Below, one piece after another: positions 1-5,186 of a stretch of DNA of 7,629 bases. The stretch covers positions 1 through 7,629 of the forward strand of contig JAEYVD010000527.1 in NCBI GenBank assembly GCA_023432075.1, given 5' to 3'. Made by a program: the position numbers and the translations under genes. Within the stretch, counting starts at the first letter, position 1; every line of letters starts with the position of its first letter. The notes beneath the pieces were generated by a model. That model saw only the letters and a program-made list of their open reading frames with translations. It made no database searches and was not told where the DNA came from. The DNA is from Pseudomonadota bacterium. Its GTDB lineage: Bacteria > Pseudomonadota > Gammaproteobacteria > Burkholderiales > Burkholderiaceae_B.

Positions 1-76
1 CGTCGGTCCAGCCGGTGAAACGGTTTTCAAGATTCCACTGGCTTTCACCGTGGCGCATCAGTACGAGTTTGTGCAT
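1..76 (-). CDS. gpmA: 2,3-bisphosphoglycerate-dependent phosphoglycerate mutase, N-terminal fragment
   Basis: Only the first 25 codons are present; the gene runs off the left edge. The reading starts with ATG at 76-74 and gives [20 protein letters not shown], followed by TGWTD. This carries the RHGES phosphohistidine signature of the cofactor-dependent (dPGM) family at residues 8-12, with His9 as the expected phosphorylated histidine, and the N..NRFTGW continuation typical of GpmA. The family interconverts 3- and 2-phosphoglycerate in cytoplasmic glycolysis and gluconeogenesis. No clear Shine-Dalgarno precedes the ATG. The gene is divergent from the rhodanese gene and shares with it a short AT-rich promoter patch near 131-145. 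The identity is secure from this short N-terminus because the motif and flanking residues are distinctive; completeness cannot be judged. Confidence 0.9.
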   Translation of the reverse strand, partial: MHKLVLMRHGESQWNLENRFTGWTD

Positions 77-134
77 GGTTTGGGGCGCCCGCAGCGCGGG
101 TTAAAGTTGGAGGATGGTTAAGGAATGCGCTCAT

Positions 135-142
135 TTTATAAT
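135..142. promoter_or_regulatory. Candidate shared -10 region of the gpmA/rhodanese divergent promoters
   Basis: A perfect TATAAT lies at 137-142 on the plus strand, in the most AT-rich patch of the divergent region. Read on the minus strand, the overlapping patch gives TATAAA (140-135), so one site could serve as -10 in both directions. No good -35 hexamer is visible: the plus-strand candidates ATGGTT (114-119) and TGGTTA (115-120) are poor. If used, the plus transcript would begin near 149 with a leader of about 140 nt before the rhodanese GTG, and the gpmA transcript near 128 with a leader of about 50 nt. The hexamer is seen directly; its use in either direction is inference. Confidence 0.5.
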
Positions 143-145
143 TGA

Positions 146-169
146 GTGATTTTGCCCGTGATTTTGCCC
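146..169. repeat. Perfect tandem repeat, 2 x 12 bp (GTGATTTTGCCC)
   Basis: The 12-mer GTGATTTTGCCC occurs twice head to tail with no spacer (146-157 and 158-169). It lies just downstream of the TATAAT in the rhodanese direction. In the gpmA direction it lies about 18-41 bp upstream of the inferred start, over the -35 zone. A repeat of about one helical turn placed between divergent promoters resembles a binding site for two copies of a regulator on one face of the DNA. No regulator is encoded in the window. A simple duplication without function is the alternative. Confidence 0.85.
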
Positions 170-176
170 CGGCGCA

Positions 177-199
177 CCGCGTCCATGTCCTGGACGCGG
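177..199. repeat. 9-bp perfect inverted repeat, leader hairpin
   Basis: CCGCGTCCA (177-185) and TGGACGCGG (191-199) are exact reverse complements around a 5-nt loop (TGTCC). The stem can extend by two more pairs (174-175 with 201-202) past one mismatch. If transcription starts near 149, this hairpin lies in the rhodanese leader. No T-run follows on either strand, so it is not a classical intrinsic terminator. It may stabilise or attenuate the leader, or be a DNA site for a dimeric protein. Confidence 0.6.
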
Positions 200-239
200 C
201 GCATCAGGGTTCGCCCCTACCAGGCTGGCCGGCGGACTT

Positions 240-274
240 GCCGACGTGCAAGCCGACGTAGCGCCAGCCGACGT
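240..274. repeat. Three direct copies of GCCGACGT before the rhodanese start
   Basis: The 8-mer GCCGACGT occurs at 240-247, 252-259 and 267-274, with unit spacings of 12 and 15 bp. The last copy ends 16 bp before the GTG start at 291. The repeats are all in the same reading frame as the rhodanese gene and would read A-D-V three times. They could therefore be a leftover of a longer N-terminus or a regulatory repeat. Because the better start lies downstream, I treat them as untranslated leader. Confidence 0.6.
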
Positions 275-279
275 ACTAC

Positions 280-285
280 AGGAAG
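280..285 (+). promoter_or_regulatory. Ribosome binding site that fixes the rhodanese start
   Basis: AGGAAG lies 5 nt before GTG at 291. The only other plausible in-frame start, GTG at 246, has no comparable purine-rich sequence at the right distance. This supports starting the protein at 291, which places the hydrophobic segment close to the N-terminus. Confidence 0.65.
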
Positions 286-290
286 CCCTC

Positions 291-713
291 GTGGACCTTT
301 TGCAATTCTTGCTCGATAAAAACAACATTTTCATTGTCGCCGTCGCCGTGGTGTCCGGCGTGATGCTGATCATTCCGGCCCTGCGCAAGGGCCGTACCGG
401 ATCTGCCATCAGCACGAATGAAGCCATCCAGATGGTCAACCAGCGCAATGCCGTGTGGGTCGACGTGCGCCCTGCCGAGCAATTCCAGGCCGGCCACATT
501 GCCCAGGCACGAAACGTGCCGGCAGCCGACATCGAGCAGAAGGCCAGCTCGCTGCCCAAGAACAAGCCGCTCGTGGTGGTTTGCGACAATGGCCGCGATT
601 CGGCCCGCGCCGCCGCCAAGCTGCGCGCTCAGGGCTTTACCGACGTCGTGCCGCTTGAAGGCGGCATGCGCGCCTGGTCCGCCGCCAGCCTGCCGGTCAC
701 CCAGAAGGGTTGA
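291..713 (+). CDS. Membrane-anchored single-domain rhodanese-like protein (YibN type)
   Basis: From the GTG start this is a 140-residue protein. A hydrophobic segment at residues about 12-30 (NIFIVAVAVVSGVMLIIPA) forms a single N-terminal membrane anchor, followed by a basic stretch (LRKGR). A rhodanese domain follows from about residue 41. The signature WVDVRPAEQFQAGHI (56-70) is the family's conserved D-x-R...E...GHI block, and CDNGRDSARAA (98-108) is the active-site loop with Cys98 as the predicted persulfide-carrying residue. The domain ends with the usual GG-x-x-x-W (124-129). Rhodaneses move sulfane sulfur from a donor to thiol acceptors; the physiological acceptor here is unknown. The gene heads a cluster with grxC, secB and gpsA, with grxC 52 bp downstream. 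It matches the position and architecture of E. coli yibN, whose role is also poorly defined. The domain assignment is strong, the substrate unassigned. Confidence 0.92.
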   Translation: MDLLQFLLDKNNIFIVAVAVVSGVMLIIPALRKGRTGSAISTNEAIQMVNQRNAVWVDVRPAEQFQAGHIAQARNVPAADIEQKASSLPKNKPLVVVCDNGRDSARAAAKLRAQGFTDVVPLEGGMRAWSAASLPVTQKG

Positions 714-765
714 AGCGGGCGGACTCGCCCCCATCTACCTATTCTTGTACCCACAGGAGCGCCCT

Positions 766-1023
766 ATGAACAAAGTCGTCATGTACAGCAAGGACTATTG
801 CCCTTATTGCGCCCGCGCCAAGTCGCTGCTCGAGCAGCGCGGCGTGACCGACCTGGAAATCATCCAGATCGACCGGGAACCGTCCCAGCGCGATGTCATG
901 ATCGAACGCACCGGCCGGCGCACCGTCCCGCAGATCTTCATCGGCGATACCCATGTCGGCGGTTGCGACGACCTGATGGCCCTGGACCGCTCGGGTGGAC
1001 TCACCCCCTTGCTGAACGGCTAA
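766..1023 (+). CDS. grxC: Glutaredoxin 3 (class I dithiol glutaredoxin)
   Basis: An 85-residue protein, the usual size for a bacterial Grx3. It reduces disulfides and protein-glutathione mixed disulfides in the cytoplasm using glutathione. The dithiol active site CPYC is at residues 12-15, the TVP cis-proline motif at 53-55 and the glycine pair for glutathione binding, GGCDD, at 65-69. A small additional cysteine (Cys67) follows the GG pair, as in several Grx3 proteins. The ATG at 766 is chosen because AGGAG (755-759) lies 6 nt upstream and the protein begins directly at the first beta strand; a longer open frame upstream has no support. It lies between the rhodanese gene and secB in a same-strand cluster. 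The gap to secB is 37 bp and pyrimidine-rich, with a TTTTT run at 1031-1035 but no convincing hairpin before it. Confidence 0.95.
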   Translation: MNKVVMYSKDYCPYCARAKSLLEQRGVTDLEIIQIDREPSQRDVMIERTGRRTVPQIFIGDTHVGGCDDLMALDRSGGLTPLLNG

Positions 1024-1060
1024 TCGCCCCTTTTTGCCTCTCCCACCAACGGAAACACTC

Positions 1061-1591
1061 ATGGCTGATCAAGACCAAAACTCCCAGCAAGAAGGCGGCA
1101 ACGACGCGCCCTCGTTCAATCTGCAGCGCGTCTACCTGAAAGACCTCTCGCTGGAAATGCCTAACGCGCCTCACGTGTTCCTGGAGCAGGAAGCGCCCCA
1201 GGTCGAGGTGAGCATCACCGTGGGCGGCCAGCGCCTGGCCGAAACCGTGTTCGAAACCACGGTCACCGTCACCGTCACCACCCGCATCAACGACAAGGTC
1301 GTATACCTGGTCGAAGGCACGCAAGCCGGCATCTTCGAAGCGGCCAACATCCCCGAAGAACAGCTCGATCCGCTGCTGGGCATTGTCTGCCCCACGATGC
1401 TCTACCCGTACCTGCGCGCCAACATCGCCGACGCGATCACCCGCACCTCGATGCCCCCGCTGCACCTGACCGAAGTCAACTTCCAGGCCCTGTACGAACA
1501 GCGCATCGCCGAACTGCAACAGCAGCAGGCTGGCGCCGCCAACGGCAGCGATTCGGGCATCATTCTGCCCCCCGGCGCGACCCGCCAGTAA
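1061..1591 (+). CDS. secB: Protein-export chaperone SecB
   Basis: A 176-residue protein of the SecB family. SecB is a cytoplasmic tetramer that keeps secretory preproteins unfolded and delivers them to SecA for export through SecYEG. The core fold is visible: [19 protein letters not shown] (19-37), the strand region around residues 47-54, the alternating [12 protein letters not shown] strand (64-75), the acidic/hydrophobic [18 protein letters not shown] (85-102) and the strongly conserved [19 protein letters not shown] (110-128). The N-terminus is polar and disordered, as in other SecB proteins. The C-terminus is about 20 residues longer than the 155-residue E. coli protein: a Gln-rich stretch (153-156) followed by [11 protein letters not shown] (166-176). 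The ATG at 1061 has a modest GGAAA nearby (1051-1055) and gives the expected N-terminus; an upstream ATG at 1034 would add residues the family lacks. gpsA starts 17 bp after its stop, so the two are probably cotranscribed. Confidence 0.97.
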   Translation: MADQDQNSQQEGGNDAPSFNLQRVYLKDLSLEMPNAPHVFLEQEAPQVEVSITVGGQRLAETVFETTVTVTVTTRINDKVVYLVEGTQAGIFEAANIPEEQLDPLLGIVCPTMLYPYLRANIADAITRTSMPPLHLTEVNFQALYEQRIAELQQQQAGAANGSDSGIILPPGATRQ

Positions 1592-1608
1592 GCACCCTGC
1601 GGCACCCC

Positions 1609-2676
1609 ATGAACCAACCCGCCGAGCCGCGCCTGCGCGTCGCCGTCCTGGGTGCGGGCAGTTGGGGCACCGCGCTGGCGGCGGCCGCCAGCCGCCGCCA
1701 CCCCACCCAGCTCTGGGCGCGCGAAGCCGCGCAAGCGGCCGCCATGGCCGCCACCCACGAAAATGCCCGCTATCTGGCGGGCATTTCCCTGCCCAAGACG
1801 CTGCAGTTTTCCGCCGACCTGGACGCCACGCTGCGCACCTTGCAGGACGACGCCGCGCGCCGCCTGATCGTGCTGGGCGTGCCCGTCGCGGGTCTCACGT
1901 CCATCTGCGAGGCGCTGTCGCAACGGCTGCCCGCGCTGGGCTTGCAGGACACCCCCATCGTCTGGACGTGCAAGGGCTTTGAAGCCGACACGGCCAGGCT
2001 GCCGCACGAAATCATGCGCGAGGCCCTGCCCGGCGCAACGGGCGGCGCCTTGTCAGGCCCCTCGTTCGCCCGCGAGGTCGCGCAGGGCCTGCCCGTCGCG
2101 CTGACAGTCGCCAGCAGCAGCCCCGCGCTGCGCGCGGCCACCACCGCCGCGTTCCATGGCGCGGCGCTGCGCGTCTACGCCAGCACCGACCTGGTCGGCG
2201 TCGAGGTGGGCGGCGCGCTCAAGAACGTGATTGCGGTTGCCTGTGGCATCTGCGACGGCCTTGCGCTGGGCACCAATGCCCGCGCGGCCCTGATTACCCG
2301 CGGCCTGGCCGAAATGACCCGTTTTGGCGTCGCGCTGGGCGCGCAGGCCGAAACCTTCGCCGGGCTGACCGGCCTGGGCGATCTGGTGCTGACCGCCACG
2401 GGCGAGCTATCGCGCAACCGGCGCGTGGGCCTGGAGATCGGCGCCGGCCGCAAGCTGGCCGACATCCTGGCCAGCGGCATCACCGCCGAAGGCGTGCGCT
2501 GCGCCCGCGCCGCGCTGGAACGCGCCCGCGCCATCAATGTCGAATTGCCGATCACCGAAGCCGTGTGCGCCGTGCTGTTCGAAGGCGTGGCGCCCATGAC
2601 GGCCGTCTCGGCCCTGCTGGCGCGGGATGCCCGCTACGAGGGATCCGGCGCCGACGAGGCCTTCGGCGCCGCCTAG
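1609..2676 (+). CDS. gpsA: NAD(P)-dependent glycerol-3-phosphate dehydrogenase
   Basis: A 355-residue cytoplasmic enzyme that reduces dihydroxyacetone phosphate to sn-glycerol 3-phosphate, the backbone precursor of membrane phospholipids. The N-terminal Rossmann domain starts with [12 protein letters not shown] (13-24), the dinucleotide-binding glycine motif. Family blocks follow in order: NARYLAG (52-58), CKGFE (121-125), [11 protein letters not shown] (148-158), [18 protein letters not shown] (202-219) with Lys205 as the expected catalytic base, [16 protein letters not shown] (221-236), [17 protein letters not shown] (249-265) and SRNRRVG (268-274). It is slightly longer than the 339-residue E. 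coli enzyme because of a short N-terminal lead and C-terminal tail. The Shine-Dalgarno is weak, which suggests translational coupling to secB 17 bp upstream. Near the 3' end, CGGCGCCG occurs at 2646-2653 and 2664-2671; being self-complementary, the copies could pair as a hairpin over the last codons, with no T-run after it. Confidence 0.97.
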   Translation: MNQPAEPRLRVAVLGAGSWGTALAAAASRRHPTQLWAREAAQAAAMAATHENARYLAGISLPKTLQFSADLDATLRTLQDDAARRLIVLGVPVAGLTSICEALSQRLPALGLQDTPIVWTCKGFEADTARLPHEIMREALPGATGGALSGPSFAREVAQGLPVALTVASSSPALRAATTAAFHGAALRVYASTDLVGVEVGGALKNVIAVACGICDGLALGTNARAALITRGLAEMTRFGVALGAQAETFAGLTGLGDLVLTATGELSRNRRVGLEIGAGRKLADILASGITAEGVRCARAALERARAINVELPITEAVCAVLFEGVAPMTAVSALLARDARYEGSGADEAFGAA

Positions 2677-2726
2677 ACCGCGCCTCAGTCCATCAAGCTC
2701 CGACAACAACACACGACAACCACCCC

Positions 2727-2732
2727 GAGGAG
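2727..2732 (+). promoter_or_regulatory. Strong ribosome binding site of the Bug-family gene
   Basis: GAGGAG lies 9 nt before ATG at 2742. It selects this start over the longer open frame that runs back into gpsA, and it places the signal peptide at the very N-terminus. I saw no promoter in the 65-bp gap after gpsA. Confidence 0.75.
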
Positions 2733-2741
2733 ACATCCTTC

Positions 2742-3734
2742 ATGACGCAAACCCGCAAGTTCCGGGTCGGCCCGCTGCTGCGTGGCCTTTGCCTGAGCCT
2801 GGCCGCCATCGTGCCCCTCGCCGCCCATGCCGACTGGCCCGAGCGCCCGATCCACATGGTGGTGCCCTTCCCGCCCGGTTCATCTCCCGACATCCTGGCG
2901 CGCACGATTTCCGAGCCGCTTTCCCAGGCCCTGGGTCAGCCCATCGTCATTGACAACAAACCGGGCGCGGGCGGCAACATCGGCACGCGCATGGTGGCGC
3001 AGGCCAAGCCCGACGGCTACACCCTGCTCTACACGATCAACGGCCCGCTGGTCACCGCGCCCACCCTGTACAAGAAGACGCTGGGCTATGACCCCCTGAC
3101 GGATCTGGAGCCGGTGTCGCTGGTGGGCACCAGCCCCAACGTGCTGGTGGTGCCGGGCAGCCTGAAGGTCGACAACGTCCAGGACTTCGTCAAGCTGGTC
3201 AAAGGCCGCGGCAATTCGCTGAACTACGGATCGGTCGGCCCGGGCAGCTCGGCCCACCTGGCCATGGAGATGTTCAAGGAAAGCGCAGGCGTGGACCTGG
3301 CGCACATCCCGTACTCCGGCTTTCCCCAGGTCATCACCGCCATCATCGGCGGCGACGTGCAGGCCGGTTTCATGGTGCCGGCGATCGCCGTGCCGCAGGC
3401 TCGCGACGGCAAGGTCAAGCTGCTGGCCGTGACCAGCCTGCAGCCCAGCGAAGCCCTGCCCGGCGTGCCGACCATGGCCTCGCAAGGCTATCCGGATTTC
3501 GAGGCCATCTCGTGGAATGCGATCCTGGCGCCGGCCGGCACGCCCACGCCGATCGTCGAACGGCTCAATAGCGAACTGGCACGCATCATCAACAGCGACG
3601 CCGTGCGCAAGCAACTGGCGCTGCAATACTTCACGCCCGCTCCGTCCACCCCGGAAGCCCTGACCGCCCGCATCAAGAATGAAAAGGCGCGTTGGGACCA
3701 GGTGATTGACAAGCTCAAGCTGTCGCTGGACTAA
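2742..3734 (+). CDS. Periplasmic tripartite tricarboxylate transporter substrate-binding protein (Bug/TctC family)
   Basis: A 330-residue protein with a clear Sec signal peptide: basic MTQTRKFRVG, hydrophobic core at about 11-28, and AHA cleavage before Asp31. The mature protein begins DWPERPIHMVVPFPPGSSPD, the hallmark start of the Bug family. It continues with NKPGAGGNIGTRMVAQAKPD (72-91) and GYTLL (92-96), YGSVGPGSSAHLAMEMFK (162-179), HIPYSGFPQVITAIIGGDVQ (188-207) and LPGVPTMASQGYPDFEA (239-255). These soluble two-lobed proteins bind organic acids or related small molecules in the periplasm, either for TctAB-type transporters or for sensing. The ligand cannot be read from sequence. No tctA or tctB membrane genes are adjacent, so this is an orphan, as many Bug proteins are in Bordetella and Achromobacter. 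It follows gpsA by 65 bp on the same strand and ends 23 bp before the convergent trmL stop. Confidence 0.93.
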   Translation: MTQTRKFRVGPLLRGLCLSLAAIVPLAAHADWPERPIHMVVPFPPGSSPDILARTISEPLSQALGQPIVIDNKPGAGGNIGTRMVAQAKPDGYTLLYTINGPLVTAPTLYKKTLGYDPLTDLEPVSLVGTSPNVLVVPGSLKVDNVQDFVKLVKGRGNSLNYGSVGPGSSAHLAMEMFKESAGVDLAHIPYSGFPQVITAIIGGDVQAGFMVPAIAVPQARDGKVKLLAVTSLQPSEALPGVPTMASQGYPDFEAISWNAILAPAGTPTPIVERLNSELARIINSDAVRKQLALQYFTPAPSTPEALTARIKNEKARWDQVIDKLKLSLD

Positions 3735-3744
3735 GCTTCCCGGC

Positions 3745-3773
3745 CGAAGGGCGGCGCCTACGCGCCCCCTTCG
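3745..3773. terminator. Hairpin between convergent Bug gene and trmL, terminator-like
   Basis: CGAAGGG (3745-3751) pairs with CCCTTCG (3767-3773). Past one bulged C, GGCGC (3753-3757) pairs with GCGCC (3762-3766), closing a 4-nt loop (CTAC). The result is a 12-bp GC-rich stem that includes the trmL stop codon and its last codons. Its position between converging genes suits a bidirectional terminator, but neither side has a T-run, so termination efficiency is uncertain. Confidence 0.5.
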
Positions 3774-4228
3774 TAGCCCTGCTGGCGCCAGGCTTCGAAT
3801 ACCGTGACCGCCACGGCATTCGACAGGTTCAGGCTGCGCTGGCCGGCGCGCATCGGCAGCCGCAGCCGCTGCTGAGGCGGAAACATCGCCTGGTGTTCGT
3901 CGGACAAGCCGGCGCTTTCTCGGCCAAACACAAACACATCCCCCGGCTTGAAACTGACATCGGCCACGCTGCGCTGCGCGTGCGTGGTCAGCGCATAGAT
4001 GCTGGACGCGGCCGCGCCCGTATCGGCCAGCGCTTCCTGCAGCGTGTCGTGCACGCGCACGGGCTGCCACTCGTGATAGTCCAACCCGGCCCGCCGCATG
4101 CGGGCGTCATCCAGTTCAAACCCCAACGGCCGCACCAGATGCAGCTGCGCGCCGGTATTGGCGCACAGGCGAATGGCGTTGCCCGTGTTGGGCGGGATCT
4201 CCGGGCAGACAAGAATGACGTGGAACAT
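3758..4228 (-). CDS. trmL: tRNA (cytidine/uridine-34 2'-O)-methyltransferase TrmL (SPOUT family)
   Basis: A 156-residue protein, almost the same length as E. coli TrmL (157). The family uses S-adenosylmethionine to methylate the 2'-OH of the wobble nucleotide 34 in two tRNA-Leu isoacceptors. All SPOUT motifs are visible: [20 protein letters not shown] (2-21) with the conserved asparagine/arginine pair, [11 protein letters not shown] (101-111), and [18 protein letters not shown] (124-141), which forms the C-terminal trefoil knot and binds the cofactor. The start at 4228 is chosen because MFHVILV is the standard family N-terminus. The open frame continues back to 4321, but those residues read through an inverted-repeat region and look non-coding. 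No good Shine-Dalgarno is seen. It lies downstream of comF on the same strand with a 134-bp structured gap and converges on the Bug gene. An alternative assignment to another SpoU-type methyltransferase is unlikely given the length and motifs. Confidence 0.94.
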   Translation of the reverse strand: MFHVILVCPEIPPNTGNAIRLCANTGAQLHLVRPLGFELDDARMRRAGLDYHEWQPVRVHDTLQEALADTGAAASSIYALTTHAQRSVADVSFKPGDVFVFGRESAGLSDEHQAMFPPQQRLRLPMRAGQRSLNLSNAVAVTVFEAWRQQGYEGGA

Positions 4229-4251
4229 GGTGCAGGGAAGATGAAAAGGCA

Positions 4252-4271
4252 TGCGGCCGGAAGCGGCCGCA
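4252..4271. repeat. 8-bp perfect hairpin in front of trmL
   Basis: TGCGGCCG (4252-4259) and CGGCCGCA (4264-4271) are exact reverse complements around a 4-nt loop. On the minus strand, the trmL sense, the stem is followed by TGCCTTTTCATCTT and then the trmL ATG 23 nt downstream. It could be a weak terminator for comF transcripts or a leader structure of trmL; the T-run is broken. Confidence 0.55.
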
Positions 4272-4291
4272 GGCGTGATTGTCGCCGATTT

Positions 4292-4348
4292 GCCTGGATG
4301 GGCCGGCGCGCGGCGGGCCATCCAGGCGGCCCGGCCTGGACGCCGGCC
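4292..4348. repeat. Overlapping inverted repeats with mutually exclusive pairings between comF and trmL
   Basis: Structure A: GCCTGGATGG (4292-4301) pairs perfectly with CCATCCAGGC (4318-4327), with three more pairs inside past a mismatch. Structure B: TCCAGGC (4321-4327) pairs with GCCTGGA (4334-4340), enclosed by GGCCGGCG (4301-4308) with CGCCGGCC (4341-4348). A and B share the arm at 4321-4327, so both cannot form at once. The block starts 14 bp beyond the comF stop and occupies nearly half of the comF-trmL gap. No T-run follows on either strand. It may be a terminator or processing structure, an attenuator-like switch, or a palindromic intergenic repeat. Confidence 0.6.
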
Positions 4349-4362
4349 GATGCAATCCGGCG

Positions 4363-5136
4363 TCAGGGCGTGCGCGCGGCGACCAGCACCGTGACGCTGG
4401 CCGCGCCCGCCGCCATCAGGGCCTGCGCCGCGGCCCCAGCGGTGCTGCCGGTGGTCATCACGTCGTCCACCACCGCCACATGCCGGCCAAGAACGGTGCC
4501 GGTGCAGGTGAAAAGACCCGCGGCCCCGCGCTGCCTGGCGCGCCGGTCCAGCGTGGCTTGGCGGGGCGTCTCGCGCCGCCGCGCCAGGACAAGGCGTGGC
4601 GCGGGCAGCGACAGTTCGGCCGCCAGGCTGCGCGCGATCTCGGCCGCCGGGTTCATGCCGCGCTGGCGCAGCGACGCGCGGCTGGCCGGGATGGGGACCA
4701 GGAGCAGATCGGCAGGCCAGGCGCCCGCGCCCGGACTGGCTGCCCCGTCCGCCGCCTGCAACGCCTGCGCCATCAACCGCGCCAGCACCGGCGCCATGCA
4801 GAGCCGCAACTGCGTCTTGAGCATCAGAATCAGCGAGTCGCCGGGCGGCGCGTAGTCAAAGGCCGCGACGGTCCGGCTGAATGGACGCGGCGCCGCCAGG
4901 CAGGCCGCGCAATGCTGCCCGCCGCCTTTGAGGCGAAGCGCGCACCGCGGGCATCTGGCAGACGCGCCCGGCGGCCCCGCCGTGATGTCTGCCTGACAGC
5001 CGGCGCACAGCCGCGCCCCCGCGACCCGGGCGCCGCATAACGGGCAATCGCCGCCCATGCGCGACAGCAGCCGTCGCCCCATGTCCAGTAGGGGCAATCG
5101 GAGCCTGCGGCCGGGATGCGCAATAATGTGTGCCAT
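4363..5136 (-). CDS. ComF/GntX-family phosphoribosyltransferase-like protein
   Basis: A 257-residue protein with the complete ComF layout. Eight cysteines sit in four pairs at the N-terminus: CPLC (31-34), CAGC (44-47), CPRC (62-65) and CAAC (76-79), predicted to bind zinc as a double-zinc-ribbon. A type I phosphoribosyltransferase domain follows: [15 protein letters not shown] (93-107), [19 protein letters not shown] (146-164), and the PRPP-binding loop [13 protein letters not shown] (222-234) with the Asp-Asp pair at 224-225. ComF proteins are needed for uptake of single-stranded DNA in naturally transformable bacteria. In other species, as with E. coli GntX, the role is unclear, and no enzymatic reaction is firmly assigned. 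The start at 5136 gives the full N-terminus but has a weak ribosome site; Met19 (5082) or Met27 (5058) would also keep every cysteine. It is divergent from bioC with only 50 bp between starts. Confidence 0.9.
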   Translation of the reverse strand: MAHIIAHPGRRLRLPLLDMGRRLLSRMGGDCPLCGARVAGARLCAGCQADITAGPPGASARCPRCALRLKGGGQHCAACLAAPRPFSRTVAAFDYAPPGDSLILMLKTQLRLCMAPVLARLMAQALQAADGAASPGAGAWPADLLLVPIPASRASLRQRGMNPAAEIARSLAAELSLPAPRLVLARRRETPRQATLDRRARQRGAAGLFTCTGTVLGRHVAVVDDVMTTGSTAGAAAQALMAAGAASVTVLVAARTP

Positions 5137-5186
5137 CCCAGATCAAACCATGCTCCGCCCCGGGCGATCCCGCGAGCGCGACCGAA

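Noticed and set aside
246..290. GTG at 246 as an alternative start of the rhodanese, giving 155 residues
   Set aside because: It lacks a ribosome site, while the GTG at 291 has AGGAAG at good spacing and puts the membrane anchor near the N-terminus. The added residues come from the GCCGACGT repeats.
1024..1060. TTTTT run between grxC and secB as an intrinsic terminator
   Set aside because: The only nearby hairpin (993-1006, 5-bp stem) ends 25 nt before the run, so it lacks terminator geometry.
1262..1279. GTCACC repeated three times inside secB
   Set aside because: It encodes the alternating Val-Thr beta strand of SecB and is explained by protein sequence plus codon preference.
2646..2671. 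CGGCGCCG inverted repeat at the end of gpsA as a terminator
   Set aside because: Each copy is itself palindromic and GC-rich, lies within coding sequence and has no T-run after it. Noted in the gpsA entry only.
2880..4070. Long minus-strand open frame of 396 codons opposite the Bug gene and crossing into trmL
   Set aside because: It is rich in Arg, Gly and His without any family motif, which is typical of the antisense of GC-rich genes. It covers two genes with strong family matches.
4229..4321. N-terminal extension of trmL to 4321
   Set aside because: The extra 31 residues are encoded by the inverted-repeat region and are absent from the family, which starts at MFHVILV.
3893..4855. Plus-strand open frame of 320 codons across trmL and comF
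   Set aside because: It is antisense to two recognised genes, reads through the intergenic hairpins and shows no domain signature.
5121..5130. CAATAATGTG as a promoter element for bioC or comF
   Set aside because: It resembles a -10, but no -35 lies at a workable distance on either strand and it falls inside the comF coding start.
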